Shown here: positions 42,201 through 55,907 of the stretch, one piece after another
Numbering within the stretch: the stretch's first letter is position 1
Layout: every line of letters begins with the position of its first letter
Assembly: GCA_001414485.1 (NCBI GenBank)
Contig: LLEY01000120.1
Location: forward strand, 124,001-188,000
Reading direction: 5' to 3'
From: Calycina herbarum
Lineage: Eukaryota; Ascomycota; Leotiomycetes; Helotiales; Pezizellaceae
DNA length: 64,000 nucleotides
Made by a program: the position numbers and the translations under genes
The notes under the pieces: generated by a model
Databases searched by the model: none
Told to the model about the DNA's origin: nothing
What the model saw: only the letters and a program-made list of their open reading frames with translations

Positions 42201-44950
42201 TTCGCAAGTTCTGCTAATTCCTTCTTTCTTGTCTCTCCGCTTTGGAACACCCTGTATAGGAAACGACTGTTATGAATGTGGGCTTCTTCTTTTTCTGGCT
42301 TTGGGAATATTAGGGCAAATGATAGGGAGGGGGGCTTCTTCTGGCTTTTTTTTAAGCATGCATGCATGGTGCTACTGGCGTTTTTCAAACCAACTACTTC
42401 TTGTGGTTTTTTTTACTTCCTTTTCTTCTTGTCTTTTTTTATTGAGGAGCAATCTCTTTTTTGCTTGCTTGAAATACAATACGCATGACTGCACTTTTTC
42501 ATTTGTCCATAGTTTTAAGAGTATGGGAGGGAGCCTTGAAGTGGGTTATGTGGTCTAGGGGGTGGGTGAAGGGTGATGTGAAGTGCCCGGTGGTTGTTGC
42601 TACGATAGTGGGTGGTAGTGTGCAATGAGTATTTTGGAGAGTCAAATTAGAGTTCCTTCGATTGATGACTGTATTTTTTCAAGTGATGTCGATGTGAGAT
42701 TTTACGAAGTCTATGATTTATTTTAATTTCTTTTGAACGAGGTCTGGGTATCCATCCCTTGAACGACAATAGGTCTGCGGAGAATATTGAAGTAATTGAT
42801 TTAAACGACCGCCACCTCACTTTTTGAAATATGTTGCACGTCGCAGTGGAAATGAGAATGATGAGATGAGTATGTTGGTGGTGTAACTAGGGATGAATTG
42901 GGCTTGGACTGGCTCGCTCCGGCTGATGAGGGAGTCCACGATTGTAAGAGTAGAAAATTTAGTTTTGCAAGATAGGTAGTTATAACAATTTGTCCAGTCT
43001 ACGGAGTGGTTACACGCTATGTGGTTGGTGGGAAACACATCTACTTCTCGTAATATTAGCCCAACCGACCTAACCTTAACTTACACCTCGGCCTAGCGAA
43101 CCGAATCTTGGGGTTCATCCTGAGACGTGCAATTCATTTAGGCTCTTTCAATCCTGATACATGCCATCAAATAATGTTTTACCTCGCGCTCTTAGTGCGT
43201 GACGAAAAAACCGATGATTGTCTCATATTTCAATGGTGTGTACGATTCATATGGCCATGGTGTCTCGGAACTTTTCGACGAAGGCCTGGCTCTGGCTGCG
43301 GGTTACCTTTATGGTCACCGGGGGGTCTTGGGGAGGTTTGGTGTTGTTTTTCATTTTGTTGCACGTCGCGATTTCGAAGTCTAAAAATGTAACTTTTGCT
43401 TTGCCCTTGTGGTGTTTATTTTTGGTTTTTGTTTTGTGCCGGTGGGGATGGCGGTTGCGTATCCTGGTCGCATTGTTTGGGTAATTTCGTGGTTGGTGAG
43501 GCGTTGGAGCTGAGTGAGGATGGGAAGGATTGATGATGATGGAAGGCTGTGTTTACTAACTTTGTCTACCTAAATGTACGAGAGATGATTGTTAGTGAGT
43601 TTTGGTGTTTGTTTACTGACTTTGGGTTGCTGGGTGGTTTTTGAGGAGCCTTGTAACAATTCAGGTTCCACTTCGCAGCAAATTGGAGAGGGTGATGAAC
43701 ACCTTAAACGAGTCTCGACTAAGTAGCAATGGGTTCATAGAAGAGCCCTTACTCTTGTACACTTTACTATATTACTCGAGTACTGACCGGGACAGATTAG
43801 CCTCGTTTGACGATAAATCACAACCAGATTTCTGACCTACATGCTGATGACTTTATATTGGCTCCAATTGGCCCGACGCTCGTTTGTCCGGATGTCCTAA
43901 GGCTGTGTGAGGGAACCGCGCTATCTTTAGAGATGAGACGGACATAAGATGGCGAAAAAATGGTCCGCTATCGTGCAGTGGTATGCATTATGATGAGGAA
44001 GGTACATATGAGAAGGGGGGTAGATAAAGAATGATGGGAACTTTCCATTGGAACAACAGAAGGGCGCTTATCAAGAGCTTGGAATGGTTCTCTTCATCTT
44101 CCGAGGTCGCATCTTCGTAAGAATTGTCGCTACAAGTATTCAACAAGGCTTCAATTGGCTTTGATGGTGTAGCAGCTAATGGCTGTTGGCTGTTAGGCGT
44201 TTTGTAGGTAGGGTAGGACCCCCAACGCTCCCCTCGACCTTTTTAGCGGAAGCCGGAAGCACGCCGGGCAGGGCAATGAATAGTGCGTCATTCATCTCGA
44301 CATCATGACATTGGTTGATGGTGTTGTGGATTTAAGCTTCGCAAAGAGGGTAGAATAATAGACGAATTTAAAATAAAAGGTCCAGATTTAAAAGGCAAGA
44401 GGAATGCAAAACCCATCCTCTGGTCAGGAGGAAAGAACGACCGGAGGTCCATCGCTGGACCCCTTGGACACCTGCCCTGCCAGAAATTGTTGTTCTGTTC
44501 TCGAAGGCTCCGATCTGCTCTCTGTGCCCCACTTCCGTGTCCGACATTCCTCCTTGCGGCCTAGCTCAAATTTTCGGTGAGCGAGTAGACGGAAACCGAG
44601 CTTCATGTTGAGGCCTGTTGAGCTTTAGTTGAGCTTCTTGGTAGTCGAATTCTCACCACGAATTGAGCCGACTTCCACATATTACATCACGCCCGAACCC
44701 ACGCCGGTCCTTTCATAGACCATTTCTTCTCGCTCCTCCCACAAATTCCGACCTCTCCCTCCCTTCCCTCCTCCCTAATAGCCATCTACAAAAAGTCATT
44801 TTCCGCCCTTGCCATTGACTACGTCGGCATTTCCCCAACTTGTCCGGCAAGGACTTCATTCCCCGACTCCCTCAATTCTGGAGTTTCTACAATAATCACT
44901 GGCGACACATTCACCATTGCTCGTCTCTAACGAGCATTGATACCCGCAGA
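42201..44950. other. Intergenic 2.7 kb, upstream of acetyl-CoA carboxylase
   Basis: The NudE 3' UTR lies at the left. Overlapping frames at 43.1-43.5 kb show no domain. The last 250 bases are pyrimidine-rich and form a likely leader. A frame starting at 44840 runs into the carboxylase but adds 37 residues that look like leader translation. Confidence 0.5.
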
Positions 44951-47900
44951 ATGGTTGCCGTCAATGGGAAGAGTGCTGGAAAGCCAGCAACGAATGGCAC
45001 AGTTCCCGTCATGAACGGCTCAACTTCATACGCAGCGAAGCACAAGCTGGCTGACCACTTTATCGGTGGAAACAAGTTGGCAAATGCTGCTCCAGGTCCT
45101 GTAAAGGACTTTGTTGCAAATAACGATGGCCACACAGTCATTACCAGTGTAAGTTCTTTTCTGTCGATGAATCGGATGCCTGCGGGGATGCACTCTAAAA
45201 TTTGTGCAGGTCTTGATTGCCAACAACGGTATCGCCGCCGTCAAGGAGATTCGATCAGTACGAAAATGGGCCTACGAGACCTTTGGAGACGAGCGAGCGA
45301 TTCAATTTACGGTCATGGCAACACCTGAAGATTTGGCCGCAAATGCAGACTATATTCGAATGGCCGATCAATACGTTGAGGTACCCGGAGGAACAAACAA
45401 CAATAACTACGCCAACGTGGAGTTGATTGTAGATGTTGCTGAGCGTATGAACGTTCATGCAGTCTGGGCTGGATGGTAAGTAGTAGCAGGTCCAAGACAC
45501 AAAATTACAGAACCTGACTTTGCTCTCTAGGGGACATGCTTCAGAAAACCCAAAACTCCCAGAGTCTTTGGCAGCCTCACCGAAGAAGATTGTCTTCATT
45601 GGTCCTCCTGGATCCGCTATGCGATCCTTGGGAGACAAGATTTCCTCTACGATTGTCGCACAGCACGCAAAAGTCCCTTGCATACCTTGGTCTGGAACTG
45701 GTGTGGACGAGGTTCAGGTCAACGACGATGGCATTGTCACTGTCGAAGACCAGGTCTACATGAAGGGTTGTGTTCAATCATGGCAGGAGGGTCTTGAGAA
45801 GGCCAAGGCCATTGGTTTCCCAATTATGATTAAGGCCTCAGAAGGAGGTGGTGGAAAGGGTATCCGAAAGGCAGACAGCGAAGAGGGGTTCGAGGCACTT
45901 TACAAAGCTGCGGCAAGCGAAATTCCTGGATCGCCTATTTTCATCATGAAGCTTGCGGGCAATGCGAGACATTTGGAGGTCCAACTGTTAGCTGACGAGT
46001 ACGGGAACAACATTTCTCTCTTCGGCAGAGATTGCTCTGTTCAGCGAAGACACCAAAAGATTATCGAGGAGGCTCCCGTCACAATCGCCAAACAGCCAAC
46101 CTTCCAAGCAATGGAGAAGGCAGCTGTCCGCCTGGGTCGCCTCGTGGGTTATGTTTCAGCTGGTACTGTTGAGTACCTGTATTCACATGCAGATGACAAG
46201 TTCTACTTCCTGGAACTTAACCCCAGATTGCAAGTCGAACATCCAACAACTGAGATGGTTAGTGGTGTAGACTTGCCAGCAGCACAACTCCAAATTGCCA
46301 TGGGTTTGCCACTACATCGTATTCGAGATATTAGATTGCTCTACGGCGCAGACCCTTCTACCTCGTCCGAAATCGACTTCGACTTTTCCAACCAAAATAG
46401 TGCCCTCACCCAGAGGAGACCAACACCAAAAGGCCATACCACTGCTTGTCGTATCACCTCAGAAGATCCAGGAGAAGGTTTCAAGCCCTCAAATGGAAAA
46501 ATGACGGAATTGAACTTCAGAAGTAGTTCTAATGTTTGGGGTTACTTTTCCGTCGGAACAGCTGGAGGCATTCACAGCTTCTCAGACAGTCAATTTGGTC
46601 ACATCTTTGCCTATGGCGAGAATCGTGCGGCATCAAGAAAGCATATGGTCGTTGCCTTGAAAGAATTGAGTATTCGCGGTGACTTTCGAACCACAGTAGA
46701 ATATTTGATCAAGCTACTGGAAACTCCTGCTTTCGAAGACAACACAATCACTACTGGTTGGCTCGATGAGCTCATCTCCAATAAGTTGACAGTGGAGCGA
46801 CCAGATCCTATGTTGGCCGTTGTTTGCGGTGCTGTTACCAAAGCACACATCTCTAGCGAGGCATGCATTTCCGATTATAGAACAAGCTTAGAGAAAGGTC
46901 AAGTTCCTGCAAAGGATATCCTCAAGACCGTATTCCCTATTGACTTCATCTACGATGGTCACCGCTACAAGTTTACAGCTACTCGATCTAGCCTGGACAG
47001 TTACCATCTGTTCATCAATGGCTCAAAATGTTCTGTTGGCGTTCGAGCACTTAGCGATGGTGGATTGTTGGTTCTGCTTAGCGGTCGAAGTCACAACGTC
47101 TATTGGAAAGAGGAAGTCGGTGCCACTCGCTTGAGTGTCGACAGCAAAACTTGTCTGTTGGAGCAAGAGAATGACCCAACTCAATTGAGAACTCCATCAC
47201 CAGGAAAGCTCGTGAAGTTCACTGTCGATAATGGAGAGCACGTCAAGGCAGGTCAGCCATTTGCCGAAGTTGAGGTTATGAAGATGTACATGCCCCTTCT
47301 TGCACAAGAAGATGGCATTGTCCAACTCATCAAACAACCAGGAGCCACTCTTGAAGCTGGTGACATCCTCGGTATACTCTCTCTTGACGATCCTTCTAGA
47401 GTCAAGCACGCACAACCATTCTTGGGTCACCTTCCAGATCTTGGACCACCACAAGTAGTTGGTACCAAGCCTTCTCAAAGATTTGTGTTACTGCACAGCA
47501 TTCTCAAGAATATCCTTGATGGCTTCGACAACCAAGTCATCATGAGTTCCACATTGAAGGATTTGATTGAAGTTCTCCGTGACCCAGAACTCCCCTTCAG
47601 CGAGTGGAATGCAGAATTTTCCGCTCTTCACGCAAGAATGCCCCAGCGTCTGGACGCAATCTTCATGCAGATTGTTGACCGGGCCAGATCTCGAAAGGGC
47701 GAGTTCCCAGCCAAGAACCTGCAAAAGGCTCTTGCGAAGTTTGTAGAAGAAAGTGTTGACCCCGGTGATGTCGACCTATTGAAGGCTGCTCTTGAGCCTC
47801 TAATCGTGGTCATGGACCGATACGCCGAAGGACAGAAGATCCATGAGTTCGCAGTCTTCTCAAATCTCCTCCAGCAGTATGCATCTATTGAACGACTCTT

Positions 47901-50900
47901 TTCTGGCAGAACATCTCGCGACGAGGAAGTCGTTCTCAAATTGAGAGACGAGAACAAGGATGACGTTACCAAGGTCATCCAGACGGTGCTTTCTCACAGC
48001 AGAATTGGTTCCAAGAACAATCTCGTTTTGGCCATTCTCGAAGAATACAGACCCAATAAGCCAAATGCTGGCAATGTCGCCAAGTACTTCCGCCCAGCAT
48101 TGAAGAAACTCACCGAACTGGAGTCGAGACAAACAGCCAAGGTTTCTTTGAAAGCCCGCGAGGTTCTCATCCAGTGCGCCCTTCCTTCTTTGGAGGAACG
48201 TGCTGCCCAGATGGAGCACATTCTACGCTCGTCTGTTGTCGAATCAAGATATGGTGAGACCGGATGGGAACACCGAGAGCCAGATTTGGAGGTTCTCAAG
48301 GAGGTAGTCGACTCAAAGTATACCGTGTTTGATGTCCTTCCTATTTTCTTCGGACACCAAGACCCTTGGGTCTCTCTCGCCGCTCTTGAAGTCTACATCA
48401 GAAGAGCTTACCGTGCCTATTCCCTCAAGCAAATTGAGTACCACAATGATTCTGCTGAGCCACCATTCATTGTCTCATGGGATTTCGTTCTCCGCAAGGT
48501 TGGCGCTTCGGAATTTGGCATGCCAATCCAATCCTCTGCTCCATCTACGCCTGCAACGCCATCATACGAAGGTGGCAACCCATTCAAGAGAATCAGTTCC
48601 ATCAGTGACATGTCCTACTTGGTGCAAAAGAGCGACCACGAGCCAACAAGAAAGGGTGTCATTGTTCCTGTCCAATACCTTGACGAGGCCGAGGAGTATC
48701 TAGCTCGTGCTCTGGATGTATTCCCCCTTGCAGGAAGCAAAAAGAAGTCATCAAACGGACTTATGCCAGAATTGGGCGGTAAGCGAAAGCCTGCGCCCAA
48801 GGTTGAGAGCATCGATGAGCTCACCGCTGTCTGCAACGTTGCCGTCCGTGACGCTGAAAGTCTTGATGATGCTGAGACCCTCGCAAGAATCAATCTCATC
48901 GTCAAGGACTACAAAGAGGAGCTTTTGGCTCGCCGCATCCGCCGATTGACTTTCATCTGTGGCCACAGAGATGGATCCTACCCCGGATACTTCACATTCC
49001 GTGGTCCCGAGTACGAAGAAGACCAGAGTATTCGTCACAGCGAACCAGCCTTAGCTTTCCAACTTGAACTAGGAAGACTCTCTCGATTTTCCATCAAGCC
49101 AGTATTTACCGAAAATCGTAACATCCACATCTACGAGGCCATCGGAAAGGAAGTAGAAGGTGACAAACGTTACTTTACTCGTGCTGTGGTCCGCCCAGGA
49201 AGACTTCGTGATGAAATCCCAACTGCTGAGTACCTCATCTCAGAGTCTGACCGACTCATGAACGACATCTTGGACGCTCTAGAAATTATCGGCAACAACA
49301 ACTCTGATCTCAACCATATCTTCATCAATTTCTCGCCCGTCTTCCCTCTCCAGCCACCTGAGGTTGAAAAGGCTCTGGGCGGTTTCTTGGAACGCTTCGG
49401 TCGTCGTCTTTGGCGCCTGCGTGTTACTGGTGCTGAGATTCGTATCATCTGCACAGATCCAGAGACCGGCATGCCATATCCTCTTCGTGTTGTCATTTCA
49501 AACACCTCCGGATATGTCATCCAAGTCGAGATGTATGCTGAGCGAAAGTCTGAAAAGGGTGGCGAGTGGGTTTTCCACAGCATTGGAGGCACAACTAAGA
49601 TTGGAGCCATGCACTTGAGACCTGTCAGCACACCATACCCTACCAAGGAGTGGCTGCAGCCAAAGCGATATAAGGCACATCTTATGGGCACTCAATATGT
49701 CTATGATTTCCCAGAACTCTTCAGACAAGCCATCCAAAACAGCTGGACCAAGGCCGTACGCAAGCACTCATCCTTGGCTGAGAAGCAACCACCACAAGGC
49801 GAGTGTATTGACTACAGCGAACTTGTTCTTGATGACCAGGACAATCTCGCCGAGGTTTTCCGCGAGCCAGGCACAAACACCCATGGTATGGTTGGTTGGA
49901 TAGTGACAGCCAGAACTCCAGAATATCCTCGTGGCCGCAAGTTCATCATCATTGCCAACGATATCACATTCAAGATTGGTAGTTTCGGGCCCAAAGAAGA
50001 TCAGTTTTTCTACAAGTGTACAGAGCTTGCCAGAAAATTGGGCATCCCACGAATTTATCTTTCTGCAAACTCTGGTGCTCGTATTGGTATGGCTGACGAA
50101 CTTGTTCCTCACTTCAAGGTCGCATGGAATGACGCCGACAAGCCTGAAGCTGGTTTCAAGTATATCTACTTGAACGCTGATGCTAAGAAGCGTTTCGAGG
50201 ACGGCAAGAGAAAGGATGTCATCACCGAGGAGATCACTGAGGACGGCGAGACGAGATACAAGATCACAACCATTATCGGTGCCGAAGATGGACTCGGAGT
50301 TGAGTGTCTCAAGGGATCTGGCCTTATTGCAGGCGCTACTAGTAGAGCCTACGAGGATATTTTCACAATCACTTTGGTAACATGTCGATCAGTCGGTATC
50401 GGTGCTTACTTGGTTCGTTTGGGCCAACGTGCTATCCAAATCGAGGGCCAGCCAATTATCTTGACTGGTGCGCCAGCCATCAATAAACTTCTTGGACGCG
50501 AGGTGTACACTTCCAATCTCCAACTTGGTGGCACACAGATCATGTACAAGAACGGTGTCTCTCACATGACTGCCAACGATGATTTCGAAGGTGTTTCCAA
50601 GATCGTCGAATGGATGGCATTTGTTCCTGACAAGAGAAATAACCCACTTCCTATTGGACCAGCTGTTGATTCATGGGATCGGGATATCATCTACACCCCT
50701 CCTCCAAAGCAGGCATATGATGTCAGATGGCTGATTGGCGGTAAGGAAGATGACGAGGGCTTCATGCCAGGTCTCTTTGACAAGGACTCTTTCGTTGAGA
50801 CCCTTGGTGGTTGGGCAAAGACTGTAGTTGTCGGTCGTGCTCGTCTCGGTGGTATCCCAATGGGTGTCATTGCTGTCGAGACTCGCTCAGTTGAGAACAT

Positions 50901-51959
50901 CACTCCAGCCGATCCTGCAAACCCCGACTCAATTGAACAAGTCGCTAATGAGGCCGGTGGTGTCTGGTATCCAAACTCGGCTTTCAAGACCGCACAAGCC
51001 ATCAAGGATTTTAACAATGGTGAACAATTGCCATTGATGATTCTTGCCAACTGGAGGGGTTTCTCTGGCGGCCAGCGCGATATGTACAACGAGGTTCTCA
51101 AGTATGGATCCTACATTGTCGATGCTCTATCGAAATACGAGCAGCCAGTCATAATCTACATTCCACCTTTCGGAGAGTTGCGTGGTGGCTCATGGGTAAG
51201 TTTATTCTTTCGAAAATTAATTTCATTCGCTAATTCTTTCAGGTCGTCGTTGATCCAACCATCAACCCAGAGTTCATGGAAATGTACGCTGACGAGGATG
51301 CTCGTGGTGGTGTTTTGGAGCCTGAGGGTATTGTCAATATCAAGTACCGCCGAGAAAAGCAACTGGAGACCATGGCTCGCTTGGATCCAGAATACTCTGC
51401 ACTCCGAAAACAACTTGCCGATAAGACTTTATCTCAAGAGCAATTGAGCGCAGTCAAGGTCAAGGCCACCGCACGGGAGCAACTCCTCTTGCCAGTTTAC
51501 CAGCAAATCTCCTTGCAGTTCGCTGATCTCCATGATCGTGCCGGACGAATGAAAGCAAAGGACGTCATCCGACAAGCAATTGTTTGGAGAGATGCTCGTA
51601 GGTTCTTCTACTGGCGTGTGCGTCGTCGTGTGAACGAGGAGTACATCATGAAGCGTATGGCTTCTGCTTCTCCCAAGAACCCTCTTTCGTCCAGAGCCCG
51701 CCATCGAGAATTTCTCGCCGCTTGGACAGGCATCCCCAACTTCTTGCATGCTGACAGAGATGTTGCCATGTGGTATGAAGACAATCGAAAGACTGTTCAC
51801 GACAAGGTTGATGCATTGAAGACTGAGGGGGTTGCTTTTGATGTTGCCAGCTTATTGAGAAGCAATAAGAAGGGTGGTTTGAAGGGGGTTCAACAAATGT
51901 TGAGCATGTTGCCAGCAAATGAGCGCGAGGAAGCGTTGAAATTTTTGTCCCAAACTTAA
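44951..51959 (+). CDS. ACC1: Acetyl-CoA carboxylase, multidomain
   Basis: It makes malonyl-CoA, the committed step of fatty-acid synthesis, in the cytosol. Four exons (44951-45148, 45210-45475, 45531-51195, 51243-51959) give 2281 residues, the usual fungal length. In order: biotin carboxylase ([48 protein letters not shown]); biotin carrier with Lys at about 739 in [10 protein letters not shown]; a long central region; then carboxyltransferase with [32 protein letters not shown] and the acyl-binding [17 protein letters not shown]. The last intron (47 nt) joins LRGGSW to [17 protein letters not shown]. The start at 44951 is chosen because the upstream extension looks like leader. The Ser/Thr-rich central region suggests kinase control. 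All domains and splice joins are intact. Confidence 0.98.
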
Positions 51960-53727
51960 GAGGTGTATTTTTTCCCATCTGCTTTTGGTTTTGGGCGGGT
52001 AGGGGGTCGTGTATCGTACTGTATAGTTGGCGTTCAGTGACCTGTACAATGGTTCAGGCGTTATTTTGCTTTTTAAAGAAGAAATGTACATGTTAAAGTT
52101 AGCCTGTGTTTGGCAGATCTAGAGATTCTATTACTGATAAATGAGAATTTTGAAATTCATATCGAAGAGTCTATTACTATATTATTCAATGCGGCTGATG
52201 ATTCTAGGAATAGGTCTGGAAGAGCACGAGTAAGAGCCTCTACTAAATTTCCTCGTACACCTGAATAATACATAATCAAAGGACATTGTTCTAAGGCGCC
52301 TTGAACAATCAAGTCAAACCAACAGAGTAGCATATGATGATTAGAATCAATGGAGATCTATTAAGTGAAATCTCCTTTCATTTTACTAAATATTTAAAAT
52401 AATATATTTTCTCAGGTATATGAAGAACGTTGACTGGGAATTTTAGAGGCTGGATAATGAGCAATGATCTCTCCTAGAACTCTCATTATCAATCATAATG
52501 CTTCAGCAAATAAGGAGGCGTATCTTTTTGACACATGGTGTCGAGTCCTGATGGGACGATCATTAAATTTTGACGCGCGCGACCTGCCTTCTATGCATTG
52601 ATGAGAAGGGGAAAATCTGGCAATCGGATTTCCCACCCCGTTCTCGTCTCGGGAGTTTACATTCGAGAGGCAATTGCAACCCTCCCCTTCGCACCAGCAA
52701 ATTCTCCGGGACGTGCGAAGTGTCGGATGCGCGTCTCATGTTGGTCGATTTTGCTGGAGTACCTTGTTGACGATCATCTGGAGATTGTTGCACGTGACCT
52801 CGGTAAGCCCCCTCCTTTCTGAAGCAATCTGAGTTCGGAGAACCCCTCTTTCTTTTCTGGGTAAGGCTAGAGCTTGAGCGGCGGGTAAATTTGGTGTTGA
52901 TGTAGGGTAGGGTTCTAGATTCTGTTGTAACTTTGGGGTTCTTTGGGGGAGGGAAAACTGTGTTGAATGTCATTTCATCTGTTTGCTATTTTACTGTGGA
53001 ATGTCTTCAGATCTGCTGCTAATTGTCCACTTCCAATCTTGCAGTTCTTCCGGTGCTAGATTAGACCCAAGCACGGACGATGAGTTCATCTGGTTTCATA
53101 GCTGTCGTCTTCTCGCGTCGCCTTTCGTCGCGGGTGTTGTGCGTGTTAACCATCCGAAGATTCAATTTGGGAATCCTGCAGGGTATGTCAATAAGAGATC
53201 ACCAAAGATGGCTGACAGGGCAAGGATGATCTATCGTAAGGCGGAGAGGAGTCCCTTGTCTATAGCTGGGGTAAGCTCTTCTTTGGGATAGATGTCTGGT
53301 GAAAGTAATATTGCGGCTAATGCGAAAGTTTTTCGACAGGTTTGATATCTTCCTTCTATGTCCCGAGAGATTCTGGGTTTCTTTGGTTGAATGGTTCTGT
53401 TACCACATTATGTTATGAACAACGTTTTTTCTCTCCATTTCGAATCTTTCAAGTTTGCGAGTCTTGTTTTCCTAGAACGGATGTGAGGTTCTACAAGTCG
53501 GTCTCTCTTCTATCTTGCTTGCTTCAATGCAGCTCACACTCCTTTAACAACGATTGTATTGGGGGATTGATTCTTCTATACATTCTTTTTCAGTGCCAAA
53601 TAACCTTCGTTTTATCGATGTCTCTTGTTCCCTTCTTATACATATATTTACCAAAACATTTTCACGGGTTTCTACGGGCTGGAAGCCAAAAGATTATTCG
53701 AAATTACAGCTTAGACATTTCATTTGA
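51960..53727. other. Intergenic between carboxylase and membrane-protein gene
   Basis: The carboxylase 3' UTR is followed by an AT-rich spell at 52.1-52.5 kb and mixed sequence. Frames at 52570-53291 and 53342-53869 have no domain; the second overlaps the real gene out of frame. Confidence 0.45.
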
Positions 53728-55059
53728 ATGTCAACCCCACCAGGCGAACAACCACCAGGTGTTGGTGGACCACCTCCCTTTGGGCCTCCCGGATCACCAC
53801 CACCGCCTCCCTTTCCGTTCATCTGCTCCAATCTTTCGAATCAATCATGTTTACTACCTCCAAACCTAGCGACAATTACATCGACAATTACAACCTCGAG
53901 TATAACGACAATCCTCACTTCAACCATATCATCAAACTTCATTTCCACAACTACAGCTATCAGTTTCTCTATCACACCCGTGGTTTTTCATTCGACGCCC
54001 ACGATTCCAGCTGCTCTCGAAACCAATGCTGATTTACTGCGAGATGGAATTGGAGTCTCGAGAATGAATCTGAGGAGCACTATCGCTATTGGTGTTACGA
54101 CTATTATTCTCATTCTCTTGCTTGCCCTCTTGATACTCTTCCTATATTTCCGGCAACGACATCAAGCGAAAAAGCAGCAACAGAAACTCGATCCAGAATC
54201 GCAAACTCGAGAATTGAAAACTCCCCCGCAACCACCTAAAATTACCAAACGGCCGGAACCACTCTATTTCCCTCCAGGAACAGCACCTCAAATTATCACC
54301 GAGGAGAATCTATCTTCTGGTTTTGCTCCTCCTAATGCTATTCCCCCTCCTATCAATACTATGATGGGTGCACAAGCACTTACTTCGCATCCTCCAACTC
54401 CACGAACAAGGAGGAAGAGAGCTAGTTCCGCTCCAGCACCTGCATTTAGAATGAGGGAGAGAGCTCCGAGGATTGAAACTATCCGAGGACTACCATCACC
54501 CAGGATTAGAATTTGGGATGGGGATACTAGACCTGTTCCCGATATGAGGGGAATATATCCTGAAGAAAGTCCACCTGTTAGTCCGATGAGTCATAGGGAT
54601 ATGATGGGTGCTATGGATGGAAGGGATGTGAATGAAAATAGGAGGAGGAGAATGGCAATGTATCATGAAGCTTTACGTGAAGAAGCGGATCTGGAAAGGA
54701 GGAGAGTCGAGAGAGAAGAAGCGGAACGGAGGGGCTTGCCTGTTATTGAACGAGATACGGGTCGGAATTTGGGGGTAGGGGAGCGAGAGGAAAGAGAGAG
54801 TCTAGATACAGTAGGCAGTGAACTTGTTGGTGGACTCGGAGGATGGAGAAATGAAAGTAGGCAGCAGGAGGGGAGGGAGAGGGTTTTGCATAGTACGAGA
54901 GCTAGTTCTGGGATCTTTCCTGAGGAAGAGAGGGAGGGCGAGGAGTGGAGTAATGGTAGTGGGGGAAGTAATGGGAGCGCGGTCGGTGTAGTTGGGGAGG
55001 GCAGTGGAAGTGGGATGAGGTATGAGGGAGGTAGAGAGGGAGGCAGAGCGGTTGAATGA
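53728..55059 (+). CDS. Ser/Thr-rich single-pass membrane protein
   Basis: A single exon of 443 residues with no known family. A Pro/Gly-rich start (GEQPPGVGGPPPFG) leads to a Ser/Thr/Ile-rich stretch at about 45-100 that would be heavily O-glycosylated outside the cell. One strong membrane span follows at about 118-141 (AIGVTTIILILLLALLILFL), then a basic stop-transfer (RQRHQAKKQQQK). The cytosolic tail is Pro-rich, then Arg/Glu-rich and possibly helical (ALREEADLERRRVEREEAER), ending in Gly/Ser. No clear N-terminal signal peptide precedes the span, so it may use the span as a signal anchor. The shape resembles fungal wall-stress sensor-like proteins, but no WSC or other cysteine domain is present. 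The function is unknown. Confidence 0.7.
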   Translation: MSTPPGEQPPGVGGPPPFGPPGSPPPPPFPFICSNLSNQSCLLPPNLATITSTITTSSITTILTSTISSNFISTTTAISFSITPVVFHSTPTIPAALETNADLLRDGIGVSRMNLRSTIAIGVTTIILILLLALLILFLYFRQRHQAKKQQQKLDPESQTRELKTPPQPPKITKRPEPLYFPPGTAPQIITEENLSSGFAPPNAIPPPINTMMGAQALTSHPPTPRTRRKRASSAPAPAFRMRERAPRIETIRGLPSPRIRIWDGDTRPVPDMRGIYPEESPPVSPMSHRDMMGAMDGRDVNENRRRRMAMYHEALREEADLERRRVEREEAERRGLPVIERDTGRNLGVGEREERESLDTVGSELVGGLGGWRNESRQQEGRERVLHSTRASSGIFPEEEREGEEWSNGSGGSNGSAVGVVGEGSGSGMRYEGGREGGRAVE

Positions 55060-55303
55060 CACCACGGAAGTGTGTGGTGGAGGGGCCCACCACGGAGTAG
55101 ACGTTGATATGGAACAGGGAAGTGAAAATGAAAAAACTGCGCAATGTGATTGAAAAATGGGCAAGAGAGTTGGAGTAAAGGAGTCATTTTTGAAATCTAC
55201 TATGAGTCATTTTTTTGATCATAGAGTTGTGGGTAGAATTTTGAATCCCCAATCACGATTATGAATTACTTGTAAGGAGATGGCTGAGCGAAGCACTCTC
55301 AAT

Positions 55304-55307
<4 letters not shown>

Positions 55308-55336
<29 letters not shown>
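55308..55336. repeat. (TA)n microsatellite
   Basis: Twenty-nine bases of alternating T and A in a noncoding region downstream of the membrane-protein gene. Confidence 0.85.
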
Positions 55337-55339
<3 letters not shown>

Positions 55340-55585
55340 CTATCTTCCTCCTATACCTTCGCTCTCGAGATTGGTAGTAGCTAGGAGTAATTTGTTGTAG
55401 CCGAAAGTACTTTTGCTTTACGATCCATATGATAGTATCCGAGCAAGTGTTCAGCGCTCCGCTAAAATAGAGGCTTTCGTTCTTCCTTTTATATGTTTTA
55501 TACCAGAAACAGCTTATTGTTCTTGATCAGTATATTGAGTGGTAAGTTGCTATTAGTTCGAATTTTTCGGATTTTTGTAACGAAC

Positions 55586-55907
55586 TGATAGTAGCAACTG
55601 CGGAATTGACCACTCACGTTACTACTTTACAGTATTAAGTAATGAGTCTAGTAAGTAAAACTATCAAAGTATAATGTTTGAGACTATTTAGATTAATTAA
55701 GTTACTTAAATAAAGCCTAAAATGTCTTGAAAGAATAGAGTACTAGGTACTTCTCCAAGTAGCACTGAGTTATTATAAATATTCTAGATATAAATATCCT
55801 GGAAATTGAGAGAACGTAAGTTACACGAATAGACCATGTAGGTCAATTATAGTGTATAGCTAGATAGAATTGGTCAATTCTATAATTGGCGAATAAAGCA
55901 TACTAAG
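55586..55907. repeat. TGGT-ended repeat copy of about 320 bp
   Basis: The left end, tgatagtagcaactgcggaattgacc, is a diverged family terminus. The right end, gaattggtcaattctataattggc then gaataaagcatacta, is well kept. Inside are gattaattaagttacttaaa and gtactaggtacttctccaag. Order and spacing agree with the copies at 38 kb and 20 kb. Confidence 0.55.

Noticed and set aside
43108..43484. Overlapping frames 1.5 kb upstream of the carboxylase
   Set aside because: Three frames overlap one another; none has a domain, intron or upstream leader.
45255..51413. Many minus-strand and out-of-frame ORFs within the carboxylase
   Set aside because: Shadows of the long, conserved carboxylase exons.
53342..53869. 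Plus-strand 175-codon frame
   Set aside because: It overlaps the membrane-protein start in another frame and lacks any recognisable feature.
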